Source of the DNA: Cladophialophora immunda | Lineage: Eukaryota > Ascomycota > Eurotiomycetes > Chaetothyriales > Herpotrichiellaceae | NCBI RefSeq assembly: GCF_000835495.1 | Contig: NW_015622546.1 | Span: 4,111,022 to 4,175,021 of the forward strand | DNA length: 64,000 nucleotides | Direction: 5' to 3' | Notes under the pieces: model-generated | The model's database searches: none | What the model saw: the letters and a program-made list of their open reading frames with translations, nothing else | What the model was told of the DNA's origin: nothing | Translations under genes and position numbers: made by a program | Shown here: positions 1 through 10,961 of the stretch, one piece after another | Layout of the letters: every line of letters begins with the position of its first letter | How positions within the stretch are numbered: the first letter of the stretch is position 1

Positions 1-1592
1 GTTTGATCTTGATATTGGGACCGCCAGATTTTCGTGCTATAGATTGTACTCGAGGTCGTAGGCCAGGGTGTCAGTGCAAAGCGACTCTCTCAGCTCGTGA
101 ATCCTACATAGCTATGAGTGATCAGCAAATCTGCACCGTCATATATTGTATAGTATGTCCATGTGACAACCCTGAGGCATTCGAGTCTGATACAGAACGT
201 TGGTGGAGAAGCGAACTTGCGTCCAGCAACTCTGGCATGGAGGTTGAAAGGAAAATTGTCAGACATAGATATATCAGACTTACTTTCGATGCTCGGGATG
301 TTCGGTATAGCTCTTTATCGTTCCAGGACCATCCAAAACCGCAACCAAGCCCATATTATATCCTTGCGAACGGTGTGCCGTGCTCAAGTGCGGTGGAGCG
401 ATGTCGGCCCTTATCAGCCCAGGGACTATGCCTACCATGCCTACGACCGCGTGTCTTAATTTGTCAATGTCGCTGGGGCTGACGTCTGGTTTTAATTTGA
501 AGAGTACTGCTCGTGGTTAGAAGAGAAAGGTACAATCCGTAGCACAAGGGGAATGATAGCGAGGTTCTCTGCAGAACGCACCGATATGGTAGACTGCCAT
601 TTATGTGATTTATTGTGATCTTTTAATTTGGTGAAAGTTTTGAGTGTCGAAGTTACTCGAGGTGTATGTCGTCTCGACCCGTCAAATGATTCCGAATTAG
701 TGGGAGAAATTGGTCTTGAAGGAGAAAACAGATGGGCAATGAAAGAGAGGCGGTCAATATACGCCAGTGAGGCAACCTTCTGGTGGATTATTGAAAGTAT
801 TTTCCCTACTGTAGCCCGTGTAACACGAATCCATACAGCGAATCCCTCAGGCTCTAGCACATTCGAGATTTTTGCGTTTACAGGATCTATTCCAGATTCG
901 GTCGCCCAATGTGGGTGCAACTCAAAAAGTCTCCATTAGGTTCAAAACGTCTCGCCTGGAACTTCTTCCAGCCTGCGGGTGGCGGGTCTTGAAGGGCCGG
1001 TAGTGAACCTGTCTTCGTGGCCACTGCACCAGGAAAACTATCCAAGAAGGATTGTCGCCAAAACAGGAAAAGGAAGAGATTTGCGATGGCTGGAAGTATG
1101 GCAATTTCGGAGAAGGATGACACAGGCTGAACAATGTTCAAACACTTTATCGGGTAACATGTACCCCGGAAAGTAAGCGCGGAGACATCATACCATCGCC
1201 TGTGTGGTGGTAACCGGAATTGCTGCCTGGGATTGTCGCTCTGGAGTTTCAAGGCATCGTGATGATCGAAAAGGGCTAAATTTCCGTACTGTGGGGTAAG
1301 GGTGCGTAGCGTGTGGGTCAAATAAACCAAATTTGTTTGGCAGATAAGACACTAGTGATGGAGTCATCTGGAGATGGGGGGTAGCGGCCCAGGGTTTCTT
1401 TCCGACTCTGTTCCAAGTTGTCAAACCGATCCAGACTGTCTTTCTTTTTTGATAACAGACCCCGTCTGCCCTTGCCGTCGAGACATAATATTAATCAAAA
1501 CTTTGTTATTCATTTCTCGAGGGACCTCTCGACCATCAATTCAGAAAGCTCGAAGACACGGAGAAGGACAGAGTTACAGAAGAACCTAGAAG
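1..1592. other. Left edge, no recognisable gene
   Basis: This stretch has normal base composition and several overlapping open frames of 70-160 codons on both strands (for example 163-459 plus and 492-920 minus). None shows a domain, motif or intron pattern I recognise, and frames overlap on opposite strands, so most must be chance. It could hold the end of a gene lying left of the window or a decayed gene. The last few hundred bases are the upstream region of the oxidoreductase gene that starts at 1593. Confidence 0.4.
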
Positions 1593-3232
1593 ATGAGTTG
1601 TCTTTCGCAAAAGTTGGCGGAGAGAGATGCTGGGGGCAATCCAATTCAAGTGGGGGTCATCGGCGCTGGGAAATTTGGGTCTATGTTGTAAGTCTATGCA
1701 TCAGTTCGTTCAAGAAAAAGTCGAGCGGAGAGCAAAAAGAACACGACTTTGCCAGAGGGTCCAATGCTCAGAAAGAATTCTACTAACTGGTGGTTTCTTT
1801 GTGGTATCAAGCATTGCTCAAGTGTTCCGCTCGCCAGGAATCAACCTCGCTGGTGTATGTGATCTCAACACCGGCCGTATCTATGACGCCTTTAGTCGAA
1901 CAAGCTATCCGGAAAGCAGAATCGACATGACTGGAACGATGGGCTTGACTGAAGGTATTAAGTCCGGCAAGACGATCGTCACCACTGACTCCACTGCTCT
2001 CATCGCCCACCCCGAAATCGATGTTATTCTCGAAATCACAGGAAACCCAGCAGCTGGTGTGCGCCACGCGCTCCTATGCTGCGAATATAAAAAACACATC
2101 GTGATGATTAACGTCGAGGCAGACGTCCTTGCGGGACCACTCCTGGTAAGGAAAGCTAAAGAGGCGGGTATCATATACTCCATGGCATACGGCGATCAAC
2201 CTGCCCTGATATCAGAGCTGGTAGATTGGGCCAGAACCTGCGGATTTGACGTGGTGTGTGCTGGCAAAGGCACCAAATACCTTCCGCAGTACAAATACTC
2301 CACTCCCGATACGGTGTGGGACCTCTATGGATTCACACCTGAACAGGTAGCTAGGGATAGCCTGAACCCACAAATTTTCAACTCATTTCTCGACGGGACG
2401 AAGTCAAGCCTAGAGATGGCGGCTGTGGCCAACGGCACTGGGCTAGCTTGTCCCACAAACGGGCTGAGCTTCACCCCATGTGGATATCACGATATGGCGA
2501 AGGTCTTGAAACCGGTCTCCGATGGCGGCTTCAGCGAGAAGTCTGGAATGGTTGACGTTGTGTCGTCGCTAGAGCCCGATGGAAGGCAAGTGTTTAAAGA
2601 TGCTAGGTTTGGTGTGTACGTGGTGCTCAAGGGTAAGTCTCGGCCCATTCGCAACTGACATAAATAGTTCATTCATTACTTAAGAGCTCACACATCGTGG
2701 AATCACAGCACCAAGTGATTATCAAAAGGAATGCTTTGAGCAATACGGCCTCGAAACCGACACCTCGGGATATTATGCAACACAATACAAACCATTTCAC
2801 CTGATCGGGCTGGAAGTCGGATACTCAGTGGCTTCCATTATGTGTCGTGGAGAGCCAACAGGCCAGACGAAGACATTCGCAGGTGATGTCATTGCTACTG
2901 CAAAGCGGGACCTTAAGGCAGGCGAGGTGCTAGACGGTGAAGGCGGGTATACTGTCGTTGGTAAGCTGATGCCTGCAGAAGCATCTTTGGAAAAAGGAGG
3001 TCTGCCAATAGGACTCGCTCATGGCTTGAAGCTCAAGAAGGATGTTGTGAAAGACCAGAGTCTGAGCTGGGAGGATGTCGAATTCTCAGAATCGTCGCAG
3101 GTTGTGGCTGTCAGAAGGGAGATGGAAGCTGTCTTCCGCGAAGAGTTTGCAACCAAGAAACCGAAACAAAAAAGCATCTCCAATGGGCTGTCAAATGGCA
3201 TATCGGATTGCTTCCGGAACGGGGTGGTATAG
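1593..3232 (+). CDS. NAD(P)-binding oxidoreductase with C-terminal SAF domain
   Basis: Three exons are inferred: 1593-1687, 1812-2632 and 2709-3232, with introns 1688-1811 (GTAAGT donor) and 2633-2708 (GTAAGT donor, ACAG acceptor); the product is about 479 aa. The N-terminus holds a Rossmann motif, VGVIGAGKFGSMF, formed only when intron 1 is removed. A homoserine-dehydrogenase-like central domain follows. The end has the SAF-type segment with AKRDLKAGEVLDGEGG near residue 390. This order matches the family of predicted homoserine dehydrogenases with a C-terminal SAF domain (COG4091). Those are NAD(P)-dependent enzymes whose substrate is usually unknown, so the reaction cannot be assigned. The start ATG at 1593 places the glycine-rich loop about 20 residues in, as expected. 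The frame is intact. It lies beside a kinesin pseudogene and is the leftmost identifiable gene of the accessory block. Confidence 0.88.
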
Positions 3233-3569
3233 GTAGACGGCTGTCTCGCGATTGAAGCTGTTGAACATCCGGAATTGAAGATGCAACACTGATGTCTGTG
3301 ACTTTCTTGTCCTGTTCAACCGACAAGGCATGGAGGACCTCTGCAGAGTTGTTGTAGGTGGATCGAAGCAATCTAACTACCAGCATCGGGCCTCGCACAT
3401 CTCACTGGCGTAGCCTACAACGCTGGCAACTTTAAACTTTGTCATACTTCTTTGATTCTTAAGTATCTCGGTGTTAAGTACGCCTCCTAACTCACGTGTC
3501 TCCTCAAAGACCGTTTCTGAGCTGCTCACCTGTCTCGCTAGAGATTAATTTCTTCTCCGTCGTTAGAAA
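3233..3569. other. Intergenic, nothing recognised
   Basis: This is the tail-to-tail spacer between the SAF-domain oxidoreductase gene (plus) and the kinesin pseudogene (minus). I see no repeat, RNA gene or conserved coding frame; it presumably contains both 3' untranslated regions. Confidence 0.5.
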
Positions 3570-4915
3570 CTATGATTTCACCCCACAAGCAGTATACTCT
3601 TTCGTCAAGCCAACAAGATTGCCGTATTTCAATGTGTTGGCAGTCGCTGAAAATTGATCTGATGCCGGAGAGACAGTGAGTATCATAGCAGACAAGCTGT
3701 CTTCGGCTCTCACGAAGTGCTCCCGAAGAGCCATTGTAAGGGGAGCTGAGCGGAATGGGATACGAGGCTCACCCAAAGCTCGGGCTCGAATGACCTCCTT
3801 CAACGCAAATAGGTCTGCGTTGATTTATCTTCTTTCTTATCGTTCCTATGGTGTTAGCCTTAGTCCCAAAGTCGATACTCCTTTTCCCTGGTCGAAATAT
3901 TCAGCACCTGCCAAATCAACAAAGACGAACTTGCCACCAAGGCATGGATATGGACTCGAACTAAGCACAGATGACACAGTAGCTTCTGCTGCCGCAAGAC
4001 GTGCTTCAAACTCCTGCTTTTCTTTCTCTGCTGCATCGATGCGAGCTTGGTCTGGTGGGCAGTCAGGATTTTGCCTGTACGACCCGTCTTCCGCCTTGAT
4101 GAGGCTGCGGGCCATCTCAGCCAAATAAACATCCGTGGCTCTCTTGCCGACAGGAACAAGTTCCGATTGACGCTCTACGACTGCATTACGAGCCTCGAGA
4201 AGAGCGCGATTCACCACCTCCAGCTCCAAGATTGCATGAGTGCGCGAGCTTTGATCGTGAACGGTAGATGTACCGGTCGATCTTAGCTTCAATCCTTCAA
4301 GAAGATGCTGACGCACTTCGTCAAACGTATGACAAGCCCGAGTTGAATGTGTGTCCGTCCATCAGGTCCTTCCCGCAGATAACACTCGTTCTGTTCGTTG
4401 AGAAGATCATATGCATTCTTCCTTCGAAGTTCATAGAGTCGCATACAGACACAGAGCCTCCCTTGTGCCGCTCGTTGGCCCTCAGAAAGCCCAGTGTTCA
4501 GAGTATCAAGTGCCGTTATAAGTTCTCGTGCTGCGCAAAGAAATAAACCAAGTCCCTCATCATGCTCATAGTCGTATCCGATAATGGTATGCGTTTTTCC
4601 ACTACCAGAGTGGCCATAAGCAAAAAAATTACAGGTGCGACCTTTAAGAACCGCCGGAAGAGTAGGTGCCACCACCGCTTCAAAGACTTTTCGGTTACTA
4701 GAGGCAGGACCAAAGACATCTGTGAAAGAAGCACCGCTCTTCCAGGAACAGGCTTGATTGGACTGGGTCGGGCAGCGAAGCGAAAGTGATATTGGAACGT
4801 TCTCGTTTTCCCAAACATCGATATCGATCTCTGGCAATCCAGATTCGGTAGAGCTCAAGGGCCGCCATCGAACATATACTTTAGAGCGGTTCTGTAGATT
4901 ACATTCGGCAGACAT
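3570..4915 (-). pseudogene. Kinesin motor-domain gene, broken by nonsense codons and a frameshift
   Basis: Kinesins are ATP-driven microtubule motors. The frame from the ATG at 4915 contains a P-loop GHSGSGKTHT (about residue 100), switch I DQSSRTHA, switch II FVDLAGAE and the terminal motor motif NTLKYGNL, in the right order. The product would be a bare motor of about 440 residues without the usual coiled-coil tail. Two lesions are visible. Near 4325-4335 the frame jumps by one base with no credible splice sites. At 3846-3848, 3837-3839 and 3825-3827 three stops (TAG, TAA, TAA) lie in an otherwise continuous frame leading into INADLFALKEVIRA. Each stop is one C-to-T change from a Gln codon, in CpA context. 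A 64-nt intron using GTATCG and the acceptor near 3815 would shift the frame, so I prefer a pseudogene. An undetected intron or assembly error remains possible. Confidence 0.75.
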
Positions 4916-5186
4916 TGGTATCGAAGCGCAAGAGTGATGTCTGACGCATGAGGGATGACAACACTGGGTAAATATCGTGGGTGAGAAAAATTTCCCACGT
5001 CGGTTGACCGCTCTTCAAAACGGCAGAGCACTGGGAATTCTACGGCGGAGTAATTTGTACACCAGACGATTATTTCTTACTAGCGACTGTAACATCTCTC
5101 CTATGATCATAGCGATCGTGGCAGCTGTTGCAGCTATGTTTAGTGCACAACCTGACTCAACTTGGGAACAATTATCAGTCTGTTGA

Positions 5187-6386
5187 CTATATCAGCAGCT
5201 CCTGAGGATCTCTGCTCTTCAAATAATCCTCAAAGCTCATGGCTTCAGGTGGTGGGTTCCGCAGCCCACTTGGCTCGATATAATCTTTCACCTCACACAT
5301 GTAAGGAAATTCGGCCAGATAAGCAGCACCTTCGACCACCTCTTCCTTTAAGCCTGTCATTCGGCAGAGTAGCTGCACAGTGACCTCCACGAAGTGCGCC
5401 CTGCGTTGCGTAACCTTTTCCCAGGTTTTCATACCCTCGTCGAGCCCAATCCACCAATCAACTGCCAAAAGTTTCGTCCCTGCCGGCTCCTCCTCCACCA
5501 GACAACGCACATACCCACCAGTTGATATATGTGGCATGAAAACTGGAATTTTCATCGACATTTTCGCCGGAAGGACCATGAGATATTGGCCACCTTTAGA
5601 CAGCTTCTTTTCTTTGGACTTCTCTTCGCTCGGAGGAGGGCTCGGGAGAAACCTCACAAGAAACGGGATCTTTGAGACAAGCCATACGATCCATGGCGTT
5701 CCGAAGGGAACCCTGTGAGGGTACAACAAAGGATTGTCGGAATACGAAGAAGCATAGATGTAGCTTGCTTTGGCCGCCAGCTGGGGCAGATCTGTGGAGA
5801 TGTATGCAACAACCACACCCTTAGTTTCAAAATGATGACAGCGAGCGTACTTGCCACCAGAGGCGACCTTCATCGAGCCGAAAGCCGAGTATACGAATCT
5901 CTCGAGCTCTGGTATCTGCGATGCTGCCGCGGCCGCGTTCTTACCCCAGTTGATCTCAGTGTTGTACGCCAGTTGCGAGGCCTCGTCATCATTCTTCCCG
6001 GCGGCCAGAGCGCCACGATACACTTCCCAGTAATTGGTATTGACAAAGATGGCGTGGGCTGACGAGAACCCCGAGAGAAGGCTTGGGATCGAGGAGAGGT
6101 CGGCTTGGACGAGCTCGGCGCCAAGAGCAGCGAGGTTCCTTATTGACGGTCAGCACCGACGTAGACGCGGGAATAAAAGAGCGCATCTTCGATATCGCTC
6201 AACATCCTGCAAATTGGTCAATTGGGTATGTACATACTTGGCTTCTTTAGACGTAGGATTGCGCGTAAGACAGCGAACATGCCAATGAGATGACTGGGGA
6301 GCGGAGAGGAAAGTGCGTGCAACACTGCCGCCCTGTTTTCCTGTTCCGCCTACGATGGCGATGGTTTTCTTGTCGATCGCTGGCAT
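5187..6386 (-). CDS. NmrA-like NAD(P)-binding protein
   Basis: Two exons, 6386-6238 and 6138-5187, are joined by a 99-nt intron (6237-6139) with a GTATGT donor, a GCTGAC branch site and an ATAAG acceptor. The product is about 366 aa. The N-terminus reads IAIVGGTGKQGGSVARTFL, the glycine-rich NAD(P) loop of atypical short-chain dehydrogenases of the NmrA family. After splicing, LAALGAELVQADLSS follows, the second-strand region typical of these proteins, and ERFVYSAFGSM marks the mid-domain. NmrA was described as a redox-sensing co-repressor of nitrogen metabolism genes, but most fungal NmrA-like proteins are uncharacterised reductases or sensors, so the role is open. The gene is divergent from the bZIP factor, sharing a 372-bp promoter interval, which suggests possible joint control. 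The frame is intact. Confidence 0.87.
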
Positions 6387-6758
6387 CGTTCGTGGCCAGT
6401 AAGATTTGCATGAAGAAGCGAGGCAAGGCGTAGGATCTCTGGCGTCGCCAGCATGGTTTTCATCAACCTAGACATGGGCGTTGCCAGCATGGAATATATA
6501 CTTTCTACTTACGCACACCTTTTGGGAGCTATACAATGAAGTTGCCCCGAATCTCTCTGTTCCATTCCAACGCCTGCATTCCGATTGGGCAAAAGTAGTA
6601 AGCAGCAAGGGGTGGAGCAAGTGCCACCCAAGTGGTAGGAGAGTCGGAAGACCGAAATGATAGGCTTGGCTACAAAAGCGGCTTAAATTGAACACCGCCT
6701 CCGAAACTCGACCTCAGGAAGCCTTTGCCGTCAACAGCAATTTTCGCTTTCCCTTTCA
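6387..6758. promoter_or_regulatory. Shared divergent promoter region (NmrA-like / bZIP)
   Basis: These 372 bp separate the start codons of two divergent genes. A TATATA-like stretch lies near 6493 and a CAAT-like sequence lies close to the bZIP start. No specific operator can be assigned by eye. Confidence 0.45.
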
Positions 6759-7886
6759 ATGACCAGCAAAACTGGATTCGCGAAAGGCCAATCTAGTAGT
6801 TCTAGGCTCGGAATGTGCTGTAATGACTCGCACTCTACACCAACCTGCAAGCACGCGCCCGGAGATAAGGGCTCCTTCAAAAGTGCCATTACCGAGGCAC
6901 GGCGTCAGCAAAACCGGCGTGCACAAAGAGCATTCCGTGAGTCTGCTTTGCCCTTAGAAGCCGAATCTAACACTGATACTCTATAAGGAGAGAGGCGAAG
7001 GGCCAAAAACCGACTCCTATCCAGCACCAGGCAAAGGCCACTTGCACCCTATCCCCATGAATTCGAAGCGGATGCCAATGCAAACTCTTCCGACACTGGG
7101 ATCCTGAACCAAAGCACCGTCGGCCCAGAAACCCTGATACCCAGCCACCGCTATCAAGAACATGCAGAGGGAGTGCAGGATCGACCAGATCCGAATTGCG
7201 GCGCTACCAAGGAAGCGCCATTCACATTCTCTTCCCCTCAGACATTACTGCCTACTCATCAATCTCTCATTCCCAAACTTCACACTCCCTTCTCAGAGCT
7301 CTTGAACCTTGTAAGAGATCGCCCAGCGGCTGCACTCTGGCCACATGGAGTAACCACTACCCTGGCCGCTTGCTTGTTCAACGCCCGCGCTTTGGGTATC
7401 GACATCGAGCGAGTCATGGATCCACAGTATATGTCGCCGTTCTATCAAACCTCTGTTTCGCCAATACTCATATCGGGGTTGCCGGGGCATTCGACCAATA
7501 ACATTATTGCCCTGAATCAACAGTCGTCGGTCCCCGGTTCCTTACGCCCATGTTCCGCACAAGTCATGTTTCCTCACCATGTTTGCATCGACATGTTACC
7601 GCTGCCAAGGCTGAGGGAGACGGCAGTGATGTTGAATGTTCTTACTCAACATGCAGGAGCAGATAGAGTGCTAGGGGGAATCGATAGACTTCAAGAGCTG
7701 AAGAAGGATGTCTACATTAGGCAGGGCGTTAGGTTCCGCGGGAGGGGCCAGCTAACAGAAGGCGAGTATATCACGTACGATGAAAGTGGGAGACACTGTG
7801 GGAACCCATGGGAAAGAGGCAGTTGGGCCGTGGCACCGTGGTTTGCAAAAAAATGGACATGTGAGCTAGCTATGGTACGACTGTAG
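6759..7886 (+). CDS. bZIP transcription factor (DUF3425-like C-terminus)
   Basis: Two exons, 6759-6936 and 6988-7886, flank a 51-nt intron (GTGAGT donor, TCTAACAC branch region, ATAAG acceptor) that falls inside the basic region; the product is about 358 aa. Residues about 46-65 read ARRQQNRRAQRAFR followed after splicing by ERRRAKN, the fungal bZIP DNA-contact signature. The leucine zipper is short or poorly marked. The C-terminal half has HVCIDMLPLPRLRE and later NPWERGSWAVAPWF, resembling the DUF3425 domain common behind such basic regions in Pezizomycotina. It is probably a nuclear regulator, and its place in the block suggests local control of neighbouring metabolic genes; that is inference. 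The intron position inside the DNA-binding motif supports the splice model. Confidence 0.82.
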
Positions 7887-8855
7887 GTGTCTCAAACAAC
7901 GCACAACCACATCCTTCCCCTGGCACAGTCCTGACCACCCGGGAGGGGGCTAAAGGGTAAACTGAGACGCCGAATACCGAGTACTGAGTACAAGGAAATA
8001 GGTTACGGTGAAGTGGTCATCAGTACTCCGCATCTTGTAGGTGACTGTCGTCCATCATGACTACCAAAAACTATTTGTAGTCAATTACTGTCCTTAGCTA
8101 GTTCGGAGCGACTACCAAGTCCACTCCCAGCCACGGCCACCAGCCTCCCGGCCGAAATCTTCGCAGCCAATAGATACAGGCCCGAGATGCTCGTCTCCGA
8201 GAATACAACATGAAACACAACCTAATATTGGGTACAGGAACAGTCAACGTCACTCAAAGAGGGTGAGCAGCAAACAACTCATCATTCTGACAATCTTCGA
8301 TAATGATGGCGGCGAATGAATTTAATAACGCTGTGCGAATCCACCACCGGTTACCAGTTTCAGGGCCCAGTTCTGATGTCTCAAAGCCCTTCAAACTTCC
8401 AGAGACATCTGGTGGCATCAGCAATTCCTCTGTCCTGTTAAGAACGATAGGCTCGCAGTTTGGGGGATGGCGCAGCCAGTGAAGCCTTGTGTCGAAGATG
8501 GTTTGACAGTGGTCGAAGCAATAGTCAGAATGCTTGTATCCTCACCCGGTGGCTCGGCTGATCTTTGTCCAAGGCTACCGAACGATCTCAAGTTAAACAT
8601 GCGCTGCTGTGGAACCGAGTTTTGCTTGTTTTCTGCTGACGTAAGTATGCACGAGCAGGCACTATACCAAAGAAAAGATTCAAAACTGAATTTTCTACTA
8701 CGGAGGTGAGCCAGGGGTGGTTGTGGTTGTGAGACTGATATGGTCGGCTTTGAGCGAGCCTGGTGGCCTGGAGAGTTCTAAACAACAGAATAGTAGATTA
8801 CCAGTATTCGTGAATCCCATACCACCAAATAGTCGCAATTTTCTGTCCCGCGCTT
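7887..8855. other. Intergenic, no supported gene
   Basis: This is a convergent spacer between the bZIP gene and the minus-strand oxygenase gene. The open frames here (8467-8709 plus, 8588-8785 minus) overlap each other and show no domain. Composition is unremarkable and shows no RIP signature. Confidence 0.5.
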
Positions 8856-9970
8856 TCAATTGATTATGGCAGTGCGTACAAGTTCATGGGCAATTCCAAG
8901 CTGGTCGAGGAAATACTTTTCCTTCTCGGGCACATTATAAAATCTCGAAGTACGCCATGCCCTCCAGATGCCTGCATTGACGCCCTTGTAAAGCTGTTCC
9001 TCTTGGTCGCTCAAGACAATAGGGTTGATGTTGGCCCTCTCATCGGGATGGACAAAGAAAGGAATTGAATACCTCGATGGCAGCATTCCAGACTCGTCGG
9101 CCACTTCCACCGCCGGAGCAACAACTCGATGAAGTGTGCTTTTGACACGGCCGTTGAGTAGTCTATGAAGCAAATCGCCAATATTGATTAAGACCGTGCC
9201 AGGAATAGGCTTAGCCGCGATATAGTTCCCTGTGTGAAATGGATCAACCTCGAGGCCTCCAACCCCATCTTGGAACAATAGCGTGCAAAAGCCATAGTCA
9301 CAGTGAGGCTTGGCCCTCTTTTCACCAGCGTCATCTGCCCCTCTGGACGCCGTGACGCTGGCAGCTGGCACTGGGGGATAGTGCATGATACGCAGTTGCG
9401 GATCGGATCTTTCCATCATTGAGTCAAAATAATGCTCCCCACCAGGGAGGCCCAGGGACAGTGCCAGACACTTAAGTACCTGTTCCGACAGGGCGAAGCA
9501 TTCTTTGTAGAACTCGTCCATGATCACTTGAAAGTTCGCAATTTCCGGATTGTGATCAGTCAACTCTTGAGAGGTTGGACAGAGCTCGTTGGTGAAGCGC
9601 CGATGCTCATACGACTCTCGATGATCGCCTGCTAGTTTAGGTGAGTAGCCTTGGTTCTCGGCTGGATCTCGAATAGTATATCTTTTTTTGAAGTCCAAGG
9701 GCAGATCGAAGAATTGTCTTGCCTGTGAGTGCCTTGGATCAGCCCACATCCACACTCTGCCAGAGCGGGGAACTCTCAACGTTGAGAGACATGACTCACC
9801 AGAGTAAAAATGCTGTCCACTCTTCCCTGCAAGATACCAGAGTCTTTCAAGTAAAGGAACCCAATGTCGTGGAATGCTCGGTAGATCTGATCGGCCACAG
9901 CCTTTCTTTGCTCTGAGTCGCCTTTGAGGAACGGCTCAAATGATATGACGGGAATCTCTGCTTTTGCCAT
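8856..9970 (-). CDS. Isopenicillin-N-synthase-like Fe(II)/2-oxoglutarate oxygenase
   Basis: Two exons, 9970-9800 and 9722-8856, flank a 77-nt intron with a GTGAGT donor and a CTCACAG acceptor; the product is about 345 aa, the usual family length. The N-terminal DIOX_N region begins IPVISFEPFL. The core jelly roll supplies the iron ligands: HCD in AKPHCDYGFCTLLFQD and the distal His in STLHRVVAP. RYSIPFF then gives the RxS 2-oxoglutarate clamp. Such enzymes couple decarboxylation of 2-oxoglutarate to oxidation of a small-molecule substrate. The substrate cannot be read from sequence. Fungal relatives occur both in secondary-metabolite clusters and as stand-alone enzymes. All catalytic residues are present and the frame is clean, so it should be functional. 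The Zn2Cys6 regulator lies about 1 kb away, oriented divergently. Confidence 0.9.
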
Positions 9971-10961
9971 TGTGCTTCTTCTTCTTCCTGGTAGGATTCG
10001 AAAAATTTCTCAAGGCGGTAGTAATATCATACTATCATGGTGGCCTTCACCTGGTTATATTGATTTTTTGGAATGCACAACTTAAGACTGTCGGCTATTA
10101 CCGAACCAGCGTTTCCGCATTGCCGTCTACTGATCCGAAGATGGTGTTATCAGAGGGATGTTGTGGTCTACTCTCTGATCACAGGGACAATCAAGCGGCT
10201 TGACATTGCAACAGGGCGTTCCAATGATTCATCTTGATTTAGGTTGTGCATCTATGAATTCACCCCCTTTTAGGTTACAGACTGGCTTATGCGGAGAGCG
10301 AGTATTCCAGACATGCAATCAGAAGAACCCGAGGGGTCCTTGTCGGCAAGTGGATTGCCTAGTATGAATATGGCAATGTAGGCACTTATCTGTGCCAGAG
10401 GGGCGGCAGTGGGTCGCGGAGATGAGCAAAAGCTACTCCGTGTTATCTGAGGAAATATCTCGAGTATTTTCTTGCCGTCTTCCAGCACTTTCAGCGTAGC
10501 TTCCGGCAGGGCGCTATAGTAGCTAGTTGGGTTTACATCTATCACAAGTCCCAATGTGCCATGTTGAGATTTCATTCGTCTATGCCTGGAATGCTAATAT
10601 GGCACTCGTCAACCAGTTCCCTGACTTTTGCCGGTTCCCAGCCAACAACCAGCACCATCGGTAGCCTCACTAGCCAAATATCGGCTAGATATCTCGAGCC
10701 GCTAGCCCAATTCCCGAGGTTGACTGCTCATATCTTGGACCACTGGTAAGCGACGTCACGAGGCCTGGTCGGAGAATGGCGACGACGGAAGCCCCCAATG
10801 AGGGACGATATCAGGGTCTCGAAACTCGAGATATACCCTGGTTCATCTCCTCCCCCAGTTTATCCACATTAGGTCGATTGCGCTCTGTGCAGCTCCTTTT
10901 CCCACGTTTTCACCTCTCTGGGAATTTTTGGCGCCCTGCCTCGAACAACTTTCGATCAGCG
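9971..10961. promoter_or_regulatory. Divergent intergenic region between oxygenase and Zn2Cys6 regulator
   Basis: About 990 bp separate the two start codons. It should contain both promoters. A 101-codon minus-strand frame (10575-10270) lies in it, with no recognisable domain; I regard it as unproven. Pyrimidine-rich tracts lie just upstream of the oxygenase start (around 9970-9985). Confidence 0.4.

Noticed and set aside
1..1592. Several ORFs of 60-160 codons at the left edge
   Set aside because: Overlapping frames on both strands, no domains, no splice-supported gene model.
3825..3890. 64-nt intron (GTATCG donor, GCTAAC branch site, GCAG acceptor) in the kinesin gene
   Set aside because: Sites look plausible but the splice would shift the frame, and the unspliced text matches kinesin between switch II and the following helix apart from the three stops.
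10270..10575. 101-codon minus-strand ORF between oxygenase and Zn2Cys6 genes
   Set aside because: No recognisable motif or promoter context; could be chance or a gene relic, so not called as CDS.
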